A stretch of 64,000 nucleotides of DNA from Peltaster fructicola (lineage: Eukaryota > Ascomycota > Dothideomycetes): contig CP051139.1 of NCBI GenBank assembly GCA_001592805.2, positions 3,596,001 through 3,660,000 on the forward strand, given 5' to 3'. Positions within the stretch are counted from its first letter, which is position 1. Every line of letters starts with the position of its first letter. A model generated the notes under the pieces. It saw nothing but the letters and a program-made list of their open reading frames with translations. It did not search any database and was not told where the DNA came from. The position numbers were made by a program, and so were the translations under genes. Below are positions 44,560-55,580 of this stretch, one piece after another.

Positions 44560-45600
44560 ATGTCGTCAAGAACTTCCGCAAGAACACCATCAACGTCCGC
44601 AATGCCATCTCATCAACACTATCTGTGTAAGTCTCTCGTAGTGCATTGACATCACGACCTTACTCATACCATTCAAGGGGAACACGCTGTGTTGCTGTTC
44701 CACAGCTTTGAATACCAGGCCTCAGCCGATCTTTTTGCAGTGCTTTCTACATGCGCAGCGACTCTGCAAGATCGCCAACGCTGTATTGTCAACCATGGGC
44801 TGGTACATGCTCGAATGGGTGACATAGCCACAGCAAAGCTCACATTCCAAGAAGCTATTGAACTCGATCATCCTTCAATCATCGCACGCTGTGTTATGGC
44901 AGAAGTAGAGGCTTTCGAGGGCAATGTCAGACAGGCCAGGTACTGGTATGAGAGCTGTACACGCTCCTTCACTGGCCGTTTAAGAGCAGACGAATTATAT
45001 AACTTCGGTTATTGTCCGACTGAGGATGTTCTCACTGCCAATATCAAGGCACTCGCTACATCCACTGGAATCAAGAACGACTTGGCAAATTCTGCCATCG
45101 GCTTCGAACGCATCCCTGCGAATTGTGTCTTTCTACCTTCTTCAGCGGCTTGTTCTGATTCATCGAAGAGGTGTTGGACAACGACACCCTCACAACGGCA
45201 TCGCGAAAGCACTGGTGTGCTGTCAGTTGTACTTGAAGAAGCTGAGACCACTGATGCTCGTTCCAAACACTTAGCAGTAGCGCGAAGGGCATACTCAGTT
45301 GGCTCTGTCGATGTGGCAAGACCACGCAGTACAGCTTTAGCAAACCCTGCACGAAGTCGACCAAAACTTGAAGCACGAAATGCAACGGGCAGGTCAGAGC
45401 CATTGGCGGAACTTGCTGACTTCCTACGGAATGCTGGTCCAGCAGATGGTGAGCAGGCTCTGGTAGATCACAAATATCTCCAGCGTCTATTGATCAAGGC
45501 AGGGTTGGATCCGAGGCATGGTGAAGAACCTGAGGAGTTTGTGTCTTTCTGCGATACAGTCATGAAGGACATGCAAAGAAGATCAGCAAGGAGTGACTGA
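44560..45600 (+). CDS. TPR-like repeat protein
   Basis: Two exons, 44560-44626 and 44678-45600, join in phase 1 (51-nt intron, GTAAGT to TTCAAG) to give 329 residues; the join yields LWEHAVLLFHSFEYQASADL. The helical hairpins ADLFAVLSTCAATLQDRQRC, CIVNHGLVHARMGDIATAKL, TFQEAIELDHPSIIARCVMA and EAFEGNVRQARYWYESCTRS read as three to four tetratricopeptide units at about residues 25-130. This arrangement resembles the N-terminal TPR region of p67phox/NoxR-type regulators and other fungal TPR proteins, but no SH3 or PB1 domain follows. The rest is low complexity with a conserved-looking C-terminus (KYLQRLLIKAGLDPRHGEEP, EFVSFCDTVMKDMQ). Likely a scaffold; partner unknown. Confidence 0.68.
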
Positions 45601-46044
45601 CTTTTGCTGGCAATCGAGAATCTAGCATTGCTTGCGAATCGATGGTGGTCTTCAGCTCTCATCGCCTGCAGCGATATCACTGCGATGTCCATGGAATAGC
45701 TCGAAGAGATCGTCGAGCTTCGTTGTCTGACTGCACGTCAGGTGGTTCATGCATCAGTCGGAAGTTATATTGCATGGACAGCAGCGGTCGAATGCTGATG
45801 CCTCCCAGCTAAGCTTTTGTGTCGATTGTCTGCCTGGCAAGTTCAAACGGTCGAGCATCAGATCAGCTGCCATGATGATCAAGCTCAGAACTCATTGTGC
45901 TGATGCTGTGAGCTCATCTTGTTACTGCTTACTAGACTCGAAGTGCCCACAACTCCATACTGATGGCCAGTGTGATGGAGGACCTTGCCCTCCATCATTC
46001 TGCTATAGCCATGGGACCTACAGTCTTGATCTGCGCCTTGTGGC
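45601..46044. other. Convergent intergenic region
   Basis: 443 bases between two gene ends. Small frames only; nothing recognised. Confidence 0.5.
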
Positions 46045-47424
46045 TCAGCTTGTTGTCGACGACGATATGAGTCGTCGTTCGTCACTCTGCAGTTCTTGAC
46101 ACAGTGTCACATACCCCTTTACAAACACTGCTGTGTCGATCTTCTCCGTTACACTCATGATCATCCATTCGATCTCATGCTGAATCTTGAAAGGATCTGC
46201 TTCAAGAGTGCATCCAGCTCGATCTGCAGCCAGTTTCTCGTCAAGAGAGAAGCTGGACCAGAGCATCTCAAAAACTCGAATACCAGTCTTGCTTTCCGTT
46301 CGATCTCTTGCCTCGTTGAGCTGTTCCGCAGTATACCCATTGAATATCGTTCGTACCTGACAGCATTTGGGTTCAGCAGGCCAGAACTCCACGATGTCCA
46401 AGCCTTCTGGGCTCTTGTAGGAGTCTACAGCAGCTCGGATCGCCCTCACAATGTCGTCCATCTTCTTCCACTTCCGAGAGAATGAGCCGATGTTCTCGTT
46501 GAAGCCTCGCTCACAATCGATCGTCTCATATACCATTGTGAATGGATTGCCGCCTGCTCGTCTCTGCCACATCTTGGCTTCATTCAGCACTCCAGAATCG
46601 TTGGTGACCAGAACAGCGCCAGTCACACCGGCTAGACCTTTGTAAAAGCTGACATACGCTGTATCGAAGAGCCGGACCACATCAGCGAGCGACTTGTCAG
46701 CAGTCTCCCGATAGTATGGTCCTATCTCCCATAGTCGTGCTCCATCGAGATGAAGCAGTACACCATGCTCGTGGCATGCTGCTGAGATGTGTTGAAGCTC
46801 TTCGAACGTATAGGTTGAGCAGCCTAGCGTACGATTTGGCACTTCTAGCAAGATCACAGCAGGTCGTTGACTCTCTCGAAGACTGGCAGTACGAATGATC
46901 TCGTCAACTGTTGGCAGTTGTCTTGCGTCGTTGCCTAGTGTCATCCTCTTCAGACCGTATAGCTCTTCGAATGCACCTTCTTCGGCGCTTTCGAGATGAG
47001 ACGATACATGCCAAGCGACGCGAGGGTTGTTCGCTGCAGTGCAGTGCACCTTGAGGGCGATAAGCTGTGCCTGAACGCCGGTGATGAAGAATAGACCATG
47101 CTTCTTCCCGAGTTGGTTCGCTATGTGTTGTTCGAAATGGGTTTTGTGTCCACGATCGCCATAGACATCACCCTGGTATGACGGCGCAATGCATAGTAAG
47201 TCTTGACGTTCATCGTAGGTATGCTGGCCAAGCTTGTTGATAAGGTATTGCTGAGGGTTTTTCACATAATCAGCAGTCTGTGAGAGTCGTTCGAAGGTTG
47301 ATATCGGTGCTGCGAACATGCACAGTCTTGTTGAAGGAGGAGCCTTCGAGTCTACATGTGTCGTGTTGATGAGCGGTTGCTCGATGGCATCTGAGTCACC
47401 ACAGTCAGTGATTGCATTTGACAT
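46045..47424 (-). CDS. Threonine-aldolase-like PLP enzyme (beta-eliminating lyase family)
   Basis: One exon, 459 residues. The fold-type I PLP core is clear: YGDRGHKTHFEQHIANQLGK, GLFFITGVQAQLIALKVH, PAVILLEVPNRTLGCSTYT, then HGVLLHLDGARLWEIGPYY with the Asp that contacts the PLP ring nitrogen, and the Schiff-base Lys in AYVSFYKGLAGVTGAVL. NEAKMWQRRAGGNPFTM follows, as in threonine aldolases. The family cleaves L-threonine or allo-threonine to glycine and acetaldehyde. The protein is longer than typical low-specificity threonine aldolases (about 340-390 residues) because of an N-terminal 60-residue extension and a C-terminal region. The exact substrate is uncertain. Confidence 0.87.
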   Translation of the reverse strand: MSNAITDCGDSDAIEQPLINTTHVDSKAPPSTRLCMFAAPISTFERLSQTADYVKNPQQYLINKLGQHTYDERQDLLCIAPSYQGDVYGDRGHKTHFEQHIANQLGKKHGLFFITGVQAQLIALKVHCTAANNPRVAWHVSSHLESAEEGAFEELYGLKRMTLGNDARQLPTVDEIIRTASLRESQRPAVILLEVPNRTLGCSTYTFEELQHISAACHEHGVLLHLDGARLWEIGPYYRETADKSLADVVRLFDTAYVSFYKGLAGVTGAVLVTNDSGVLNEAKMWQRRAGGNPFTMVYETIDCERGFNENIGSFSRKWKKMDDIVRAIRAAVDSYKSPEGLDIVEFWPAEPKCCQVRTIFNGYTAEQLNEARDRTESKTGIRVFEMLWSSFSLDEKLAADRAGCTLEADPFKIQHEIEWMIMSVTEKIDTAVFVKGYVTLCQELQSDERRLISSSTTS

Positions 47425-47460
47425 TATGATGATGAAGAGAAGGGCTGGCGCTGAGGTTCA

Positions 47461-47812
47461 AGAGATCAACAGCATCTACTGCTGAAGTCGTGGTAATAAT
47501 GAAGTCGATGCAGCTACCTTGTTATCGAGTCTTCTTGATTTTAGAGATTGAAAGGTCAACAGCATGCCTGCCGAAGTTGTGTGTGATGATGGTTGCAATT
47601 CACTACATTACTATCGAATTTCTTGATCCGAAAGGTCAATAGCATGCTCCTGTCGAAGTCGTGGTGATGATGATTTCAACTCAACTACATTACCATCGAC
47701 CTTCTCGATCCGAAGGTTCGAAAGGTCAACAGCATACCCCTGCCGGAGTCGTGGTGATATGGTTTCGATCCAACTACATTACTATCGAATCTTCTTGATC
47801 CTGCTCCGTCCG
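47461..47812. repeat. Four degenerate tandem units derived from the end of VAM7
   Basis: Four head-to-tail units begin at about 47,461, 47,551, 47,630 and 47,721, each 80-91 bp. Each holds the words AGGTCAACAGCAT near its start, GAAGTCGTGGTGATGATG in the middle, and CTACATTACTATCGA then TTCTTGATCC at its end. The last part of the fourth unit is the real end of VAM7 (on the minus strand, codons for SRIKKIR and stop). The other units therefore look like decayed copies of the gene's final codons and 3' flank. Confidence 0.8.
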
Positions 47813-48828
47813 ACATCTATCTTACCCTGGAGACGATCTGCGTCCTGCTCTACTAGTCCAAGCATCTCATTCTGTATGATGAGCTCCTCATTGATCATCA
47901 CGCCCATATCTTTGAGCTTGTTCACAGTCTTTGCCAACGACTCGACGTCCTCATCCTGCTCCTGCATGATCTGTTGCTGAAGTTGTAGCACTCCCTTGTT
48001 GTCGAGCTCTCTTGTCCTCTCAGTCTCCTTGGCTGGTCCGAGTACACGACCTTTCCCAGCTGTTGTGCCCTTCCACAATGCATCTTTGCTGACATCCGCA
48101 GGCTCGGCAGCAGGCTTCTGCAACGAGGTCTTGAGTATGCCGTTGAGGCCTTGGACCTCCTTTCGAGCTGCTACAATCAGATCTTTCCGCCTTCTTTGCT
48201 CACCATCACCAAGTCCACCTCTTGCATTTGGCTCTGACAAAGCTGTGTCCAGTTGCTGGATGGTGCCTGTGGCTCTTACGAGTGATGCCTTCACCTCTGC
48301 CGAAAGAGCATGTTGCTGTTGTACCGACGTTGCTGCTTCTCTCTGCTTGAGCTGCTGACGTATCGTCTGGATTGTGGTCTTGAGCTGACGGTGCATGTCC
48401 AGCCACTGACTAGAATCGATGTTGCCGCTGGAGATAGTCGTACTGGACAGATTTCCACGAGAATCTATCGTGCTTGTGCCTTCTGGGAGGTTCATAAACG
48501 CTCGCCATGCCTTGCTACTTCGCCATCTACCATCGTCTGCTGCTATAATTGCTTGTAGGTATCGTTCTAGTCCAACTCTTCGCTGTTCCGTCAGGGGGTC
48601 ATTGTTGACAGTCCTCGAAAACCAGTTCTTCGCAGGTAATGTTGCAGGAGGTGTGCCAGACTGTGATGTGAGGTCCTGATTGAGTTGGACAAAGTCAGAG
48701 TAGCGTTTCTTGATCTCGTCGCGACGTAAAGGTAGTTGAAGGATGATGTGATATTGCGTGTATGGTTTTCCTTGCGGCGAAGGTGCCACAGAGGTTTCTG
48801 GTATCGAGATCTGTAGTGCTGGTGCCAT
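47782..48828 (-). CDS. VAM7: Vacuolar t-SNARE Vam7
   Basis: One exon, 348 residues. Vam7 is the soluble Qc-SNARE of vacuole fusion, recruited by PI3P through an N-terminal PX domain. The PX domain spans about residues 5-115: YTQYHIILQLPLRRDEIKKR, YSDFVQLNQDL, LPAKNWFSRTVNN, RRVGLERYLQAIIA, RAFMNLPEG. The C-terminal SNARE motif covers about 285-345: LQLQQQIMQEQDEDVESLAK, TVNKLKDMGVMINEELIIQN, EMLGLVEQDADRLQGKID. As in other Vam7 proteins there is no transmembrane segment; the chain ends soon after in RSRIKKIR. The final codons are the source of the downstream tandem duplication. Confidence 0.96.
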   Translation of the reverse strand: MAPALQISIPETSVAPSPQGKPYTQYHIILQLPLRRDEIKKRYSDFVQLNQDLTSQSGTPPATLPAKNWFSRTVNNDPLTEQRRVGLERYLQAIIAADDGRWRSSKAWRAFMNLPEGTSTIDSRGNLSSTTISSGNIDSSQWLDMHRQLKTTIQTIRQQLKQREAATSVQQQHALSAEVKASLVRATGTIQQLDTALSEPNARGGLGDGEQRRRKDLIVAARKEVQGLNGILKTSLQKPAAEPADVSKDALWKGTTAGKGRVLGPAKETERTRELDNKGVLQLQQQIMQEQDEDVESLAKTVNKLKDMGVMINEELIIQNEMLGLVEQDADRLQGKIDVGRSRIKKIR

Positions 48829-49384
48829 TATCGTGTTGATGTGATGAAGTTCATTGCTGGAGGATGTTGGTGGAAGCTTGAGTGCAGTACAGACTGATCA
48901 CGAGGTCGGTCCAGTGTCGCTGCCTGGTAGGCTCCACGGCTGCAGCTACGAGGGTATTGAGATGAAATTAATGCGAGAGTGTGTAACCAGTGAATCGAGA
49001 AGGTCTATGAGTGTTTGTATACTGCGTTGCGTCATTGTTTATAAGGGTCTGCTCTAGGTAGAACAACCAGAATATTGAAGCCAAGCTCACTACACCATCA
49101 CGACTGGACCTGGCTGATATTGAACATGGGATATCCTGATATCATGCTGCTAGAGTACCCACTGAAGGCTATATTATAGTCTGATGACTCCGTCCTCAGA
49201 CGCCATCGTTCAAGCCTCTTCCTTAGACATGAACCCATAAAGACAAGATGAAGCCTCCCATCCCAGAGACTGATCCCAGCAAGACAAGGATGTGCTTCGT
49301 GATATGAGGCTGTCGATCTCTAGAAAGATCGCTTGTCATAGCAGCATAAACTCATGAGCATCGTAAAAATCGTCAACGAGCATA
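48829..49384. other. Intergenic region upstream of VAM7
   Basis: About 555 bases; promoter of VAM7 plus the 3' flank of the KH gene. No supported gene or element. Confidence 0.5.
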
Positions 49385-50451
49385 CTATGCAGCATCTGCA
49401 TTCTCGCTTCGTCGCATCTTCTCGGCCTCCAGGTTTTCGTACAAAAGATAGAGCGCCTTCTCGTTTGCACTTGATCCACCAGTGATAGTGAACATCCTCT
49501 CGCCAGTCTCGTCGTGAGGTGCCTTGGCAATGCTGATGCGTGCTCCAGAGCTCTTGCGAATCTCAGAGATCTTGCTTCCGCCACGACCGATAATGCATCC
49601 AACCATGTCCGCCGGAATCGAGATGTTCTGTGTCTGGATGTCCTCACCGTCAGCGGCGACGGGTGCAGGTCGTTCTTCTCTACGAGGGAAACTCGGTGTG
49701 GTGAAGTCTGCACCATTGCCAGTGCGGTTGAAGTTGCGAGGTGGAAGAGTGCCGTTGACAGGTGGTGCTCCTTGTACGCGAACAGCTGGACTGTACAGAA
49801 CAGTACCGAGTCCACGTTGTTCGTCGTCCACCAAGCACTTGCCGATCTCCCATACCGCCTTTTGTACGCCTTCTGGACCGCCCTGTACTTCGACTATGCG
49901 TTCGGTCGATTGTGGGAGCATCTCTTTCTGTGCTACCATGCGTACACCCGAACCATCTTGAATCTGCTTGATCTTGGCGCCTTGACGACCAATAATCGTA
50001 CCCATCTGGTTATGTGAGACGAGGAGTCGAATAGCTGGCATTGTTAGCTTCGGTTTCAACGTGACCATGGCGACGAACGATGTGTGTTTGGGTTGGCCAC
50101 TATGCCTCCCATGCCCATCTGAGGTGCACCTTTGACCAAGCCATCTGCAACAAGACCATATGCTTCAGCGATGTTGCGTAGAGATCCGGTTATTGTGAGC
50201 ACTCGATCATGAACTCCAGGCACTACCTTGCTAACGCCTGCTCGGACTCCAGTCCTGTCTCTGAGGTCTGCAACATTCTGACCAGCCTTACCAATTATCA
50301 CACCAGCTTCTTTCGATGTGACAATGGCTCGGATTGTGAGTTGTGCTTGTGCGTACTCTTCATCTGTGCGTTGGTGATGAGTATCAACCTGAGCGAGTTT
50401 GTCGGCTAATTCGAGCACAGAATCGTCTTGATGGATGTCGTCTGTAGGCAT
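49385..50451 (-). CDS. Triple KH-domain RNA-binding protein (Rnc1/Pbp2-like)
   Basis: Two exons, 50079-50451 and 49385-50034, join in phase 1 to give 340 residues. The 44-nt intron (GTTCGT donor; CTAAC branch; GCCAG acceptor) restores NPNTHPIRLLVSHNQMGTII. Three KH domains are visible by their GxxG loops: KH1 about 40-105 (GVIIGKAGQNVADLRDRTG), KH2 about 125-195 (GTIIGRQGAKIKQIQDGSG, then RMVAQKEMLPQSTERIVEVQ) and KH3 about 260-335 (GCIIGRGGSKISEIRKSSG, ARISIAKAPHDETGERMFTI). Fission yeast Rnc1 and yeast Pbp2/Hek2 share this layout and bind mRNAs to control stability, localisation or telomere-linked silencing. The two ORFs overlap slightly in different frames, so a frameshift is not needed. 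Confidence 0.92.
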
Positions 50452-51023
50452 GGTGATTGTTGATGTGCTGTGTGAAGGGAGGATGCTCTACTTCAGCATT
50501 GGTAGGTTGTAGAAAGTGATTGTTGTCGCGGTGAATACTTAGTGCTTGCTGTTTCGGGAGAGCTTCAATTTTCGCCTGGCAACTGCTGGTGTGTCGATGG
50601 AAAAATGTGGGGAAACAACTGGTGATGCTTTCAAAAAAGAGATCGGCAGTGTCGAAAGACAGATATTACTTTTTACGTGCAATGTGAGTCGCAGAGATTG
50701 ATGTGCGAATGGCATCTGATGTGCGAATGGCATCAAAGCTTGCTTCAGCTGAATGTTGGCACCACTGTGCAGGACGTGTGAATGCTGCTCTGCACGTGTA
50801 GTCCAAGGTGTTGTAGGACATCGACCTTGTTGCTAATGCTGTTCGACCCAACTGTCCTTCGATGATGATATTCCCTGATAGATCGCCTCGAACATGCGAC
50901 GTAGATTGGTCTATACAGTACTCGAGCTCGCTGCATATATGACCATCCTCGAACCCGTCGTCGGATGCAATGGCGATCTCGCCCGTCCAAGACCTCGAGC
51001 TCGTCGAGTTTGGATCATCTAGC
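50452..51023. other. Intergenic region upstream of KH gene
   Basis: About 570 bases. Contains an 18-base direct repeat pair around 50,702-50,735 (GATGTGCGAATGGCATC twice in tandem). No gene is supported. Confidence 0.5.
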
Positions 51024-52412
51024 TCACTGCATATACTTCTTCAATCCTCGCAGTCGTTCCTTAGCTTGCTCCAACACATCATCGTTCTTGCAAACCGCAA
51101 ACCTCAACCAGTCCTCCACGATGTGAGCATTCTTGTCGGTGAAGAACTCCGTGGGAGGAATAGCAGCAACGCCAAGCTCTTTGATCAGAAACCAGCTCAA
51201 TTTGAAGTCTCTAGGACGGTTCGCAACATGTGGTGGAAAGTCGTAGTCTTCTGGCAACTTCACCTTGGCGAGATTGACTAGCACAAAGTAGCCACCTTCT
51301 GGTTCCGAGTACTGTTGATGTCAGCGAGGTCTTGCCTTGAAATCTGCTTACTGGTAGGCCAAGTTCGTCCCATATCTCGTTGAACAGATCCACCTTTCCC
51401 TTCATTGACTTCTTGCTCTCCTCCCAAAAGTTGTACTTGTCAGCTTGCTCGAATGCAACTGCTGTGGCCTCCTGCAAAGGACTTGGCGAAGAGAAAGCAA
51501 TACGTGTGTGTGCAGCAGCAACGTATTTGATGAGTTCCTCTGGTCCGATCAACCAGCCAATACGCCAACCAGTACAGAAGAAGTTCTTGCCACCACTACC
51601 GACTGTAATGGTGAGCCTCTCAATTTCTGGGCTGAGTGTGGCCACTCGAGTGAAGGGTGTGTAGTAGAGACTATCGTATACCTCGTCGCTAAGGATGATG
51701 ATTCCATGCTTGACGCAGAGGTTACCGATCGCTAGCAATTCGTCTCGAGTGAAGACCTTGCCTACAGGGTTGTGAGGACTGTTTATGATGATCATTCGTG
51801 TTCGGGGAGTGATCGCTGCTTCGAATTCCTTGATGTCGAGCTTCCATTCTCCTGCCGAGGTCTTCTTGTCGGCACCATCTGCGGGAGGATGGAGAGGTAC
51901 ATAGACAACCTTGCCTCCAGGGATCTCAATGTTGGAAATGTATTGATCGAAGAAGGGTTCGAAGACGATGACTTCGTCGTCACGCTCGACGAAACCCATC
52001 GTAGCTGAAAGCATACCTTCATTGGCACCCGTGGTGATGGTCACTTCTGTCTCAGGGTTGAGAGCACGACCGAATGACTTGGAGTATGCTTCTGCTATTG
52101 CTTTCTTCAGTCTTGGTCGACCCTGTGTTGTCAGTGCGGTCCAGTTGGGTCGTGGGAGCTACCTTTGTTGGGGCGTATTGGTTGCAGTCGACCTTACTGA
52201 TGGCATCCTTCGCAGCATTCAGTACAAAGTCAGGAGGATTGTATCCGAAGAAGCCTTGTCCCATGTTGACAATGGGCTGAATTGGTGAAGCTTGTGCTGC
52301 TTCATTGACGATTGACCTGTGCTATTAGATGTGTTGATGATAGTGATGGAACATACCAAACATCCTGTCGCTGACCAGCAACTCGTGCTGCTGGTTTTAG
52401 ATCTCTCGCCAT
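51024..52412 (-). CDS. BNA3: Kynurenine aminotransferase
   Basis: Four exons, 52357-52412, 52163-52316, 51352-52122 and 51024-51311, give 422 residues. This PLP enzyme transaminates kynurenine to kynurenic acid (a side branch of tryptophan breakdown) and may act in mitochondria or cytosol. The joins read MARDLKPAARVAGQRQDVW, SIVNEAAQASPIQPIVNMGQ, GFFGYNPPDF, DCNQYAPTKGRPRLKKAIAE, and GLP-YSEPEGGYFVLVNLAK. Aminotransferase I/II marks: TITTGANEGMLSATMGF, VIVFEPFFDQYI, IIINSPHNPVGKVFTRDEL, ILSDEVYDSLYY, and the Schiff-base Lys in TVGSGGKNFFCTGWRIGWL. C-terminal DWLRFAVCKNDDVLEQAKER is family-like. It is the last supported gene before the repeat-rich zone. Confidence 0.95.
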
Positions 52413-54480
52413 GCTTAAGGCTCTTCTTGTTATTCTTGTATACATGTTGATGTTGAAGTCGAAGTCAGAGCACGTCATTTGCTTGAGCCGATTTCGGGGT
52501 CGTGACTTCCTTGGGAAGTTCTTCCAACAACATCACCTCTCCTTGACACCTTGCAATTGTCGATATTATCACGAACGACCTTCGAAGCAAGATCTTCATG
52601 AGCCGCCGAAGTCCTGGAGTGTTCTGATCGTGTTCGAAAGATGCCAGTTTGTGAAGCATGCGCGTTGCTGCTGACGCCGAGAACAGTTTCTAGCTGATGA
52701 AAGCTATTCTCATGGCATTGGCTAAGACATGACACTGTGCGAGCAGTCTCTTTGACATCACAAACGATGCTTGATGAAGCATGATTCAACAATGCTATCT
52801 GTACATTCACGAGCTTCAACAGCCTAGAAGTCAAGACTCCGAGCCAAGATACGACCCATCCTTCCTCACCACACTATTGTCCTAATATCGACGAGCATGT
52901 GTCTGGTTACCCTGCACCGAAAGCACAGCAGTACTGCAGCCCTGTAACACTCACTTGCTGAGCTACTTGCAATAACTACCTCTACGCAAAGCAACCTCAC
53001 ACATTCGAGATCACCCTACCGAGCTCGTTCAGAGAGTATATACACGTTTCCGCTATCCTACACGCTGCATACCCACCTCAATCACGCACGAGCATCGAAC
53101 TGTGATGCTCAACGACCATCAAGGGTATAATGAGAGTAGACGATAATGCTCGAGCGCCTCTAGCAGTCTGATCAACCATCGAGAGTGCTGTGCCGATATT
53201 CATTGATCATGTCTGCAATCTCCGTACTGGGACAACGTTCGAAATGATGGTCAAGTCTGTTGTCGCAAGTCTATCCGCTCTGCTTGTGAGCGTGATATCA
53301 CTCACCCGTCTCAGATTGCAGTTGTCATGATGCCACACACCGAGACACAGCATCAACATCAACGCAAGTTGTTGATCCTGTCCGTTTCGCCGAAGCCGTT
53401 CTGCTTAGAAGCAGGACAACATTCGGTCATGATCAACGATCTCGCTGCCGAGTAAGCACAAGGTGAGTCGACTGACCTCGCAGGCTCTTCCTTTCAGCCT
53501 GTCTTGGACAGACTGCTCGATGCAACACCAGATCTACAGGCTGTATCCTTGTAAGCTTGCTACAGCAGAGTCGAAAGCTCTTCCACAACACCGGCATATA
53601 GCATATCAACCTCCGACTGACCCTCAGTACGGCTTTCACCTCGTAGACTAACTAGCGAATCGTTATGACCTCAAAATCGACAGTTGCTGAGTATGCTGCC
53701 AACACCGGAGAGAAAGAAGAAGCATATTGCCTGATTAACGATACTGACCAACACTTAATAGATCTCAACCTCCTGGGTCTTCTGAAGTGCACGAGCACGG
53801 CTCAGGTTACCGTGCCTACGAAGCGATAGATGTCATTGCTACTAATACTTTCCAGACTGCGACCTTCATTGCTCCTCGAGGCACACAAGTACGGCTCAAG
53901 CTGCCATATCCACCATAGTCTTCCCTCTCGCCCTGCCATCTCAACACCCAAGACGGATATCTCGCTGTCCGCACGGCACTCCGAAGGGCACTTCCCTTCA
54001 TTCCTCGCCATCATACAAGCTATTATTCTAAGCTACGCCTCCGTCACTCAACCCGATATCGTTGGCATTCGGCCTGCCACAAAGTTCACCATACATCCGA
54101 TCTACTGTCACTACTGTCGCGCTTGTGGTGCTTTGATCGTCTGGACATCTCGGCATATGAGTCTACTGTTCAGTACACCATGTCGTGAATGCCAGCATGG
54201 CTACAGAGTGCTACGAGCTGTCATCTATTCAAGGCTGTAGCATCTCTCTGGAGTCGAACCAAAGTCGGTCTCTTGTAGCCTCCAACATTGAGGTTCTATT
54301 GCTTATGCTATGAGGGTTATTCATCGCTTGCTCGCTGACAATGTTCGAGCAGGACAATCCGATCTTCCGCCGATCAGTAGCAGAAGATCTTCGAGCCTGC
54401 ACCACCACCATTCCGCAAAGACGGTCGTCCTGGTAGGAAGTGCATCATATCGACGGATTTTCAGGACCATCACTCCAAGT
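52413..54480. other. Gene-poor transition into repeat zone
   Basis: About 2 kb with no supported gene and no exact tandem period by eye. Two adjoining small ATG frames (53,665-53,829 and 53,830-54,240) are listed separately. Confidence 0.5.
53830..54240 (+). CDS. Doubtful small ORF with paired cysteines
   Basis: A 136-codon frame with an ATG at 53,830, directly abutting the stop of a 54-codon ATG frame (53,665-53,829). Its C-terminal part has a Cys-x2-Cys-x2-Cys (YCHYCRACG) and a second Cys-x2-Cys (PCRECQHG) 20 or so residues later, which would suit a small zinc ribbon. No family was recognised, the N-terminus is Leu-rich without clear meaning, and it lies in gene-poor sequence, so chance is the more likely explanation. 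Confidence 0.2.
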   Translation: MSLLLILSRLRPSLLLEAHKYGSSCHIHHSLPSRPAISTPKTDISLSARHSEGHFPSFLAIIQAIILSYASVTQPDIVGIRPATKFTIHPIYCHYCRACGALIVWTSRHMSLLFSTPCRECQHGYRVLRAVIYSRL

Positions 54481-54486
54481 ATGCCA

Positions 54487-54588
54487 CCAATGCCACATTA
54501 CCAGCATCGCCTCAACACCACCAATGCCACATTACCAGCATCGCCTCATCACCACCAATGCCTCGCTACCGTTGCCTCACTGCCACCA
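54487..54588. repeat. 34-bp tandem array, three units
   Basis: Units start at 54,487, 54,521 and 54,555, exactly 34 bp apart. Units 1 and 2 are almost identical (CCAATGCCACATTACCAGCA then TCGCCTCA); the third is diverged. C-rich on the plus strand. Confidence 0.85.
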
Positions 54589-55399
54589 TTGCCTTTCTAC
54601 CTCCTTCATCGACTATCATCTCCAGCATGCATGTGCTGTCCACGCCAAACGACAATTCGAATTGCTGGCACGGCTATGCTCGTCTCGCTGAGCCATCAAA
54701 CACATGCTCGTCTGCCACCAGACGTCACAAGTATCATCTAACTGGATGCTGTTGTCGATATATGCTCTATCGTTGGCACTGCCACTTGTATACAAGCTTC
54801 TTGGCACTCCCGATATGAATCGACAAACCAGCGCGATCAGCAATGTACATCCTCGCGTTGAGTCAACACAAAGTGCTGGTTGTTGTCGCTGGAGGGGAAA
54901 AACTGTCATACGATCCTGGCGTCTTCATTGTCAATCGAGCAGTCACCCTTATCAGATGGTCGTCATCCTCGACGAGGGTTCTGGATCATCGAGAAGTCTC
55001 CATCGTCAACGAGCGTCCAGTCTGATCGTCGCTGGCATCAGGCATTGACTATCATTATTGCTTCGATTGGTGTCATTCACGACTCATCTTCACCATTACA
55101 CCTTCCTTAAGAAGTCTTCAGCACCACAGCACGATCTGGTTAAACTTCAACCATCGCTGCCGCCAGTACCTCCGCCAAGGCTGCAGGCATCCTTGGCGTT
55201 ACGGAGTGATTCTCATCACTGCCACAAACACCCCAGACGTCCTCAGCATCAAGGGTGTCACTCATATAACTGGTACCTGCAGACACGATCTCGAATAGTA
55301 CCAGAAGGCCCGCTATCGATTCAGAGCAGCTCTCAGACCACCACAAGCTCGCTGCCATTACCTGGGAGTCATCATATCACTAGAACCTCACTGTTGCAG

Positions 55400-55580
55400 C
55401 AAGCAAGATCTCGACATCCTGAGAGCCTGGTCGTCGCTGCAAACACGATCCTGATATCCTCAATGTATCGGCACTCTTAAGACCTCGACATCCTCAACAA
55501 CTCGTCGTTGGTGCAAACAAGATGCCGACATCCTCCAGGCCTCATCGTCGCTGCAGAACAGGTCTCGATGCCACTGCATC
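55400..55580. repeat. Degenerate repeat block, about 40 bp
   Basis: The word TCGACATCCT or a close variant recurs at 55,411, 55,451, 55,485, 55,525 and (weakly) 55,563, spaced 34-40 bp. Companion words are GCTGCAAACA and CTCGTCGTTG/CTCATCGTCG. Diverged and irregular. Confidence 0.55.

Noticed and set aside
50056-50100. Apparent frameshift between two overlapping frames in the KH gene
   Set aside because: A 44-nt intron with a GTTCGT donor, CTAAC branch and CAG acceptor joins the frames cleanly.
54241-54330. Minus-strand sequence with a tRNA-like T arm (TTTGGTTCGACTCCAGA)
   Set aside because: The T stem and loop fit, but no matching 5' acceptor strand, D arm or proper anticodon loop (T at position 33) could be laid out upstream.
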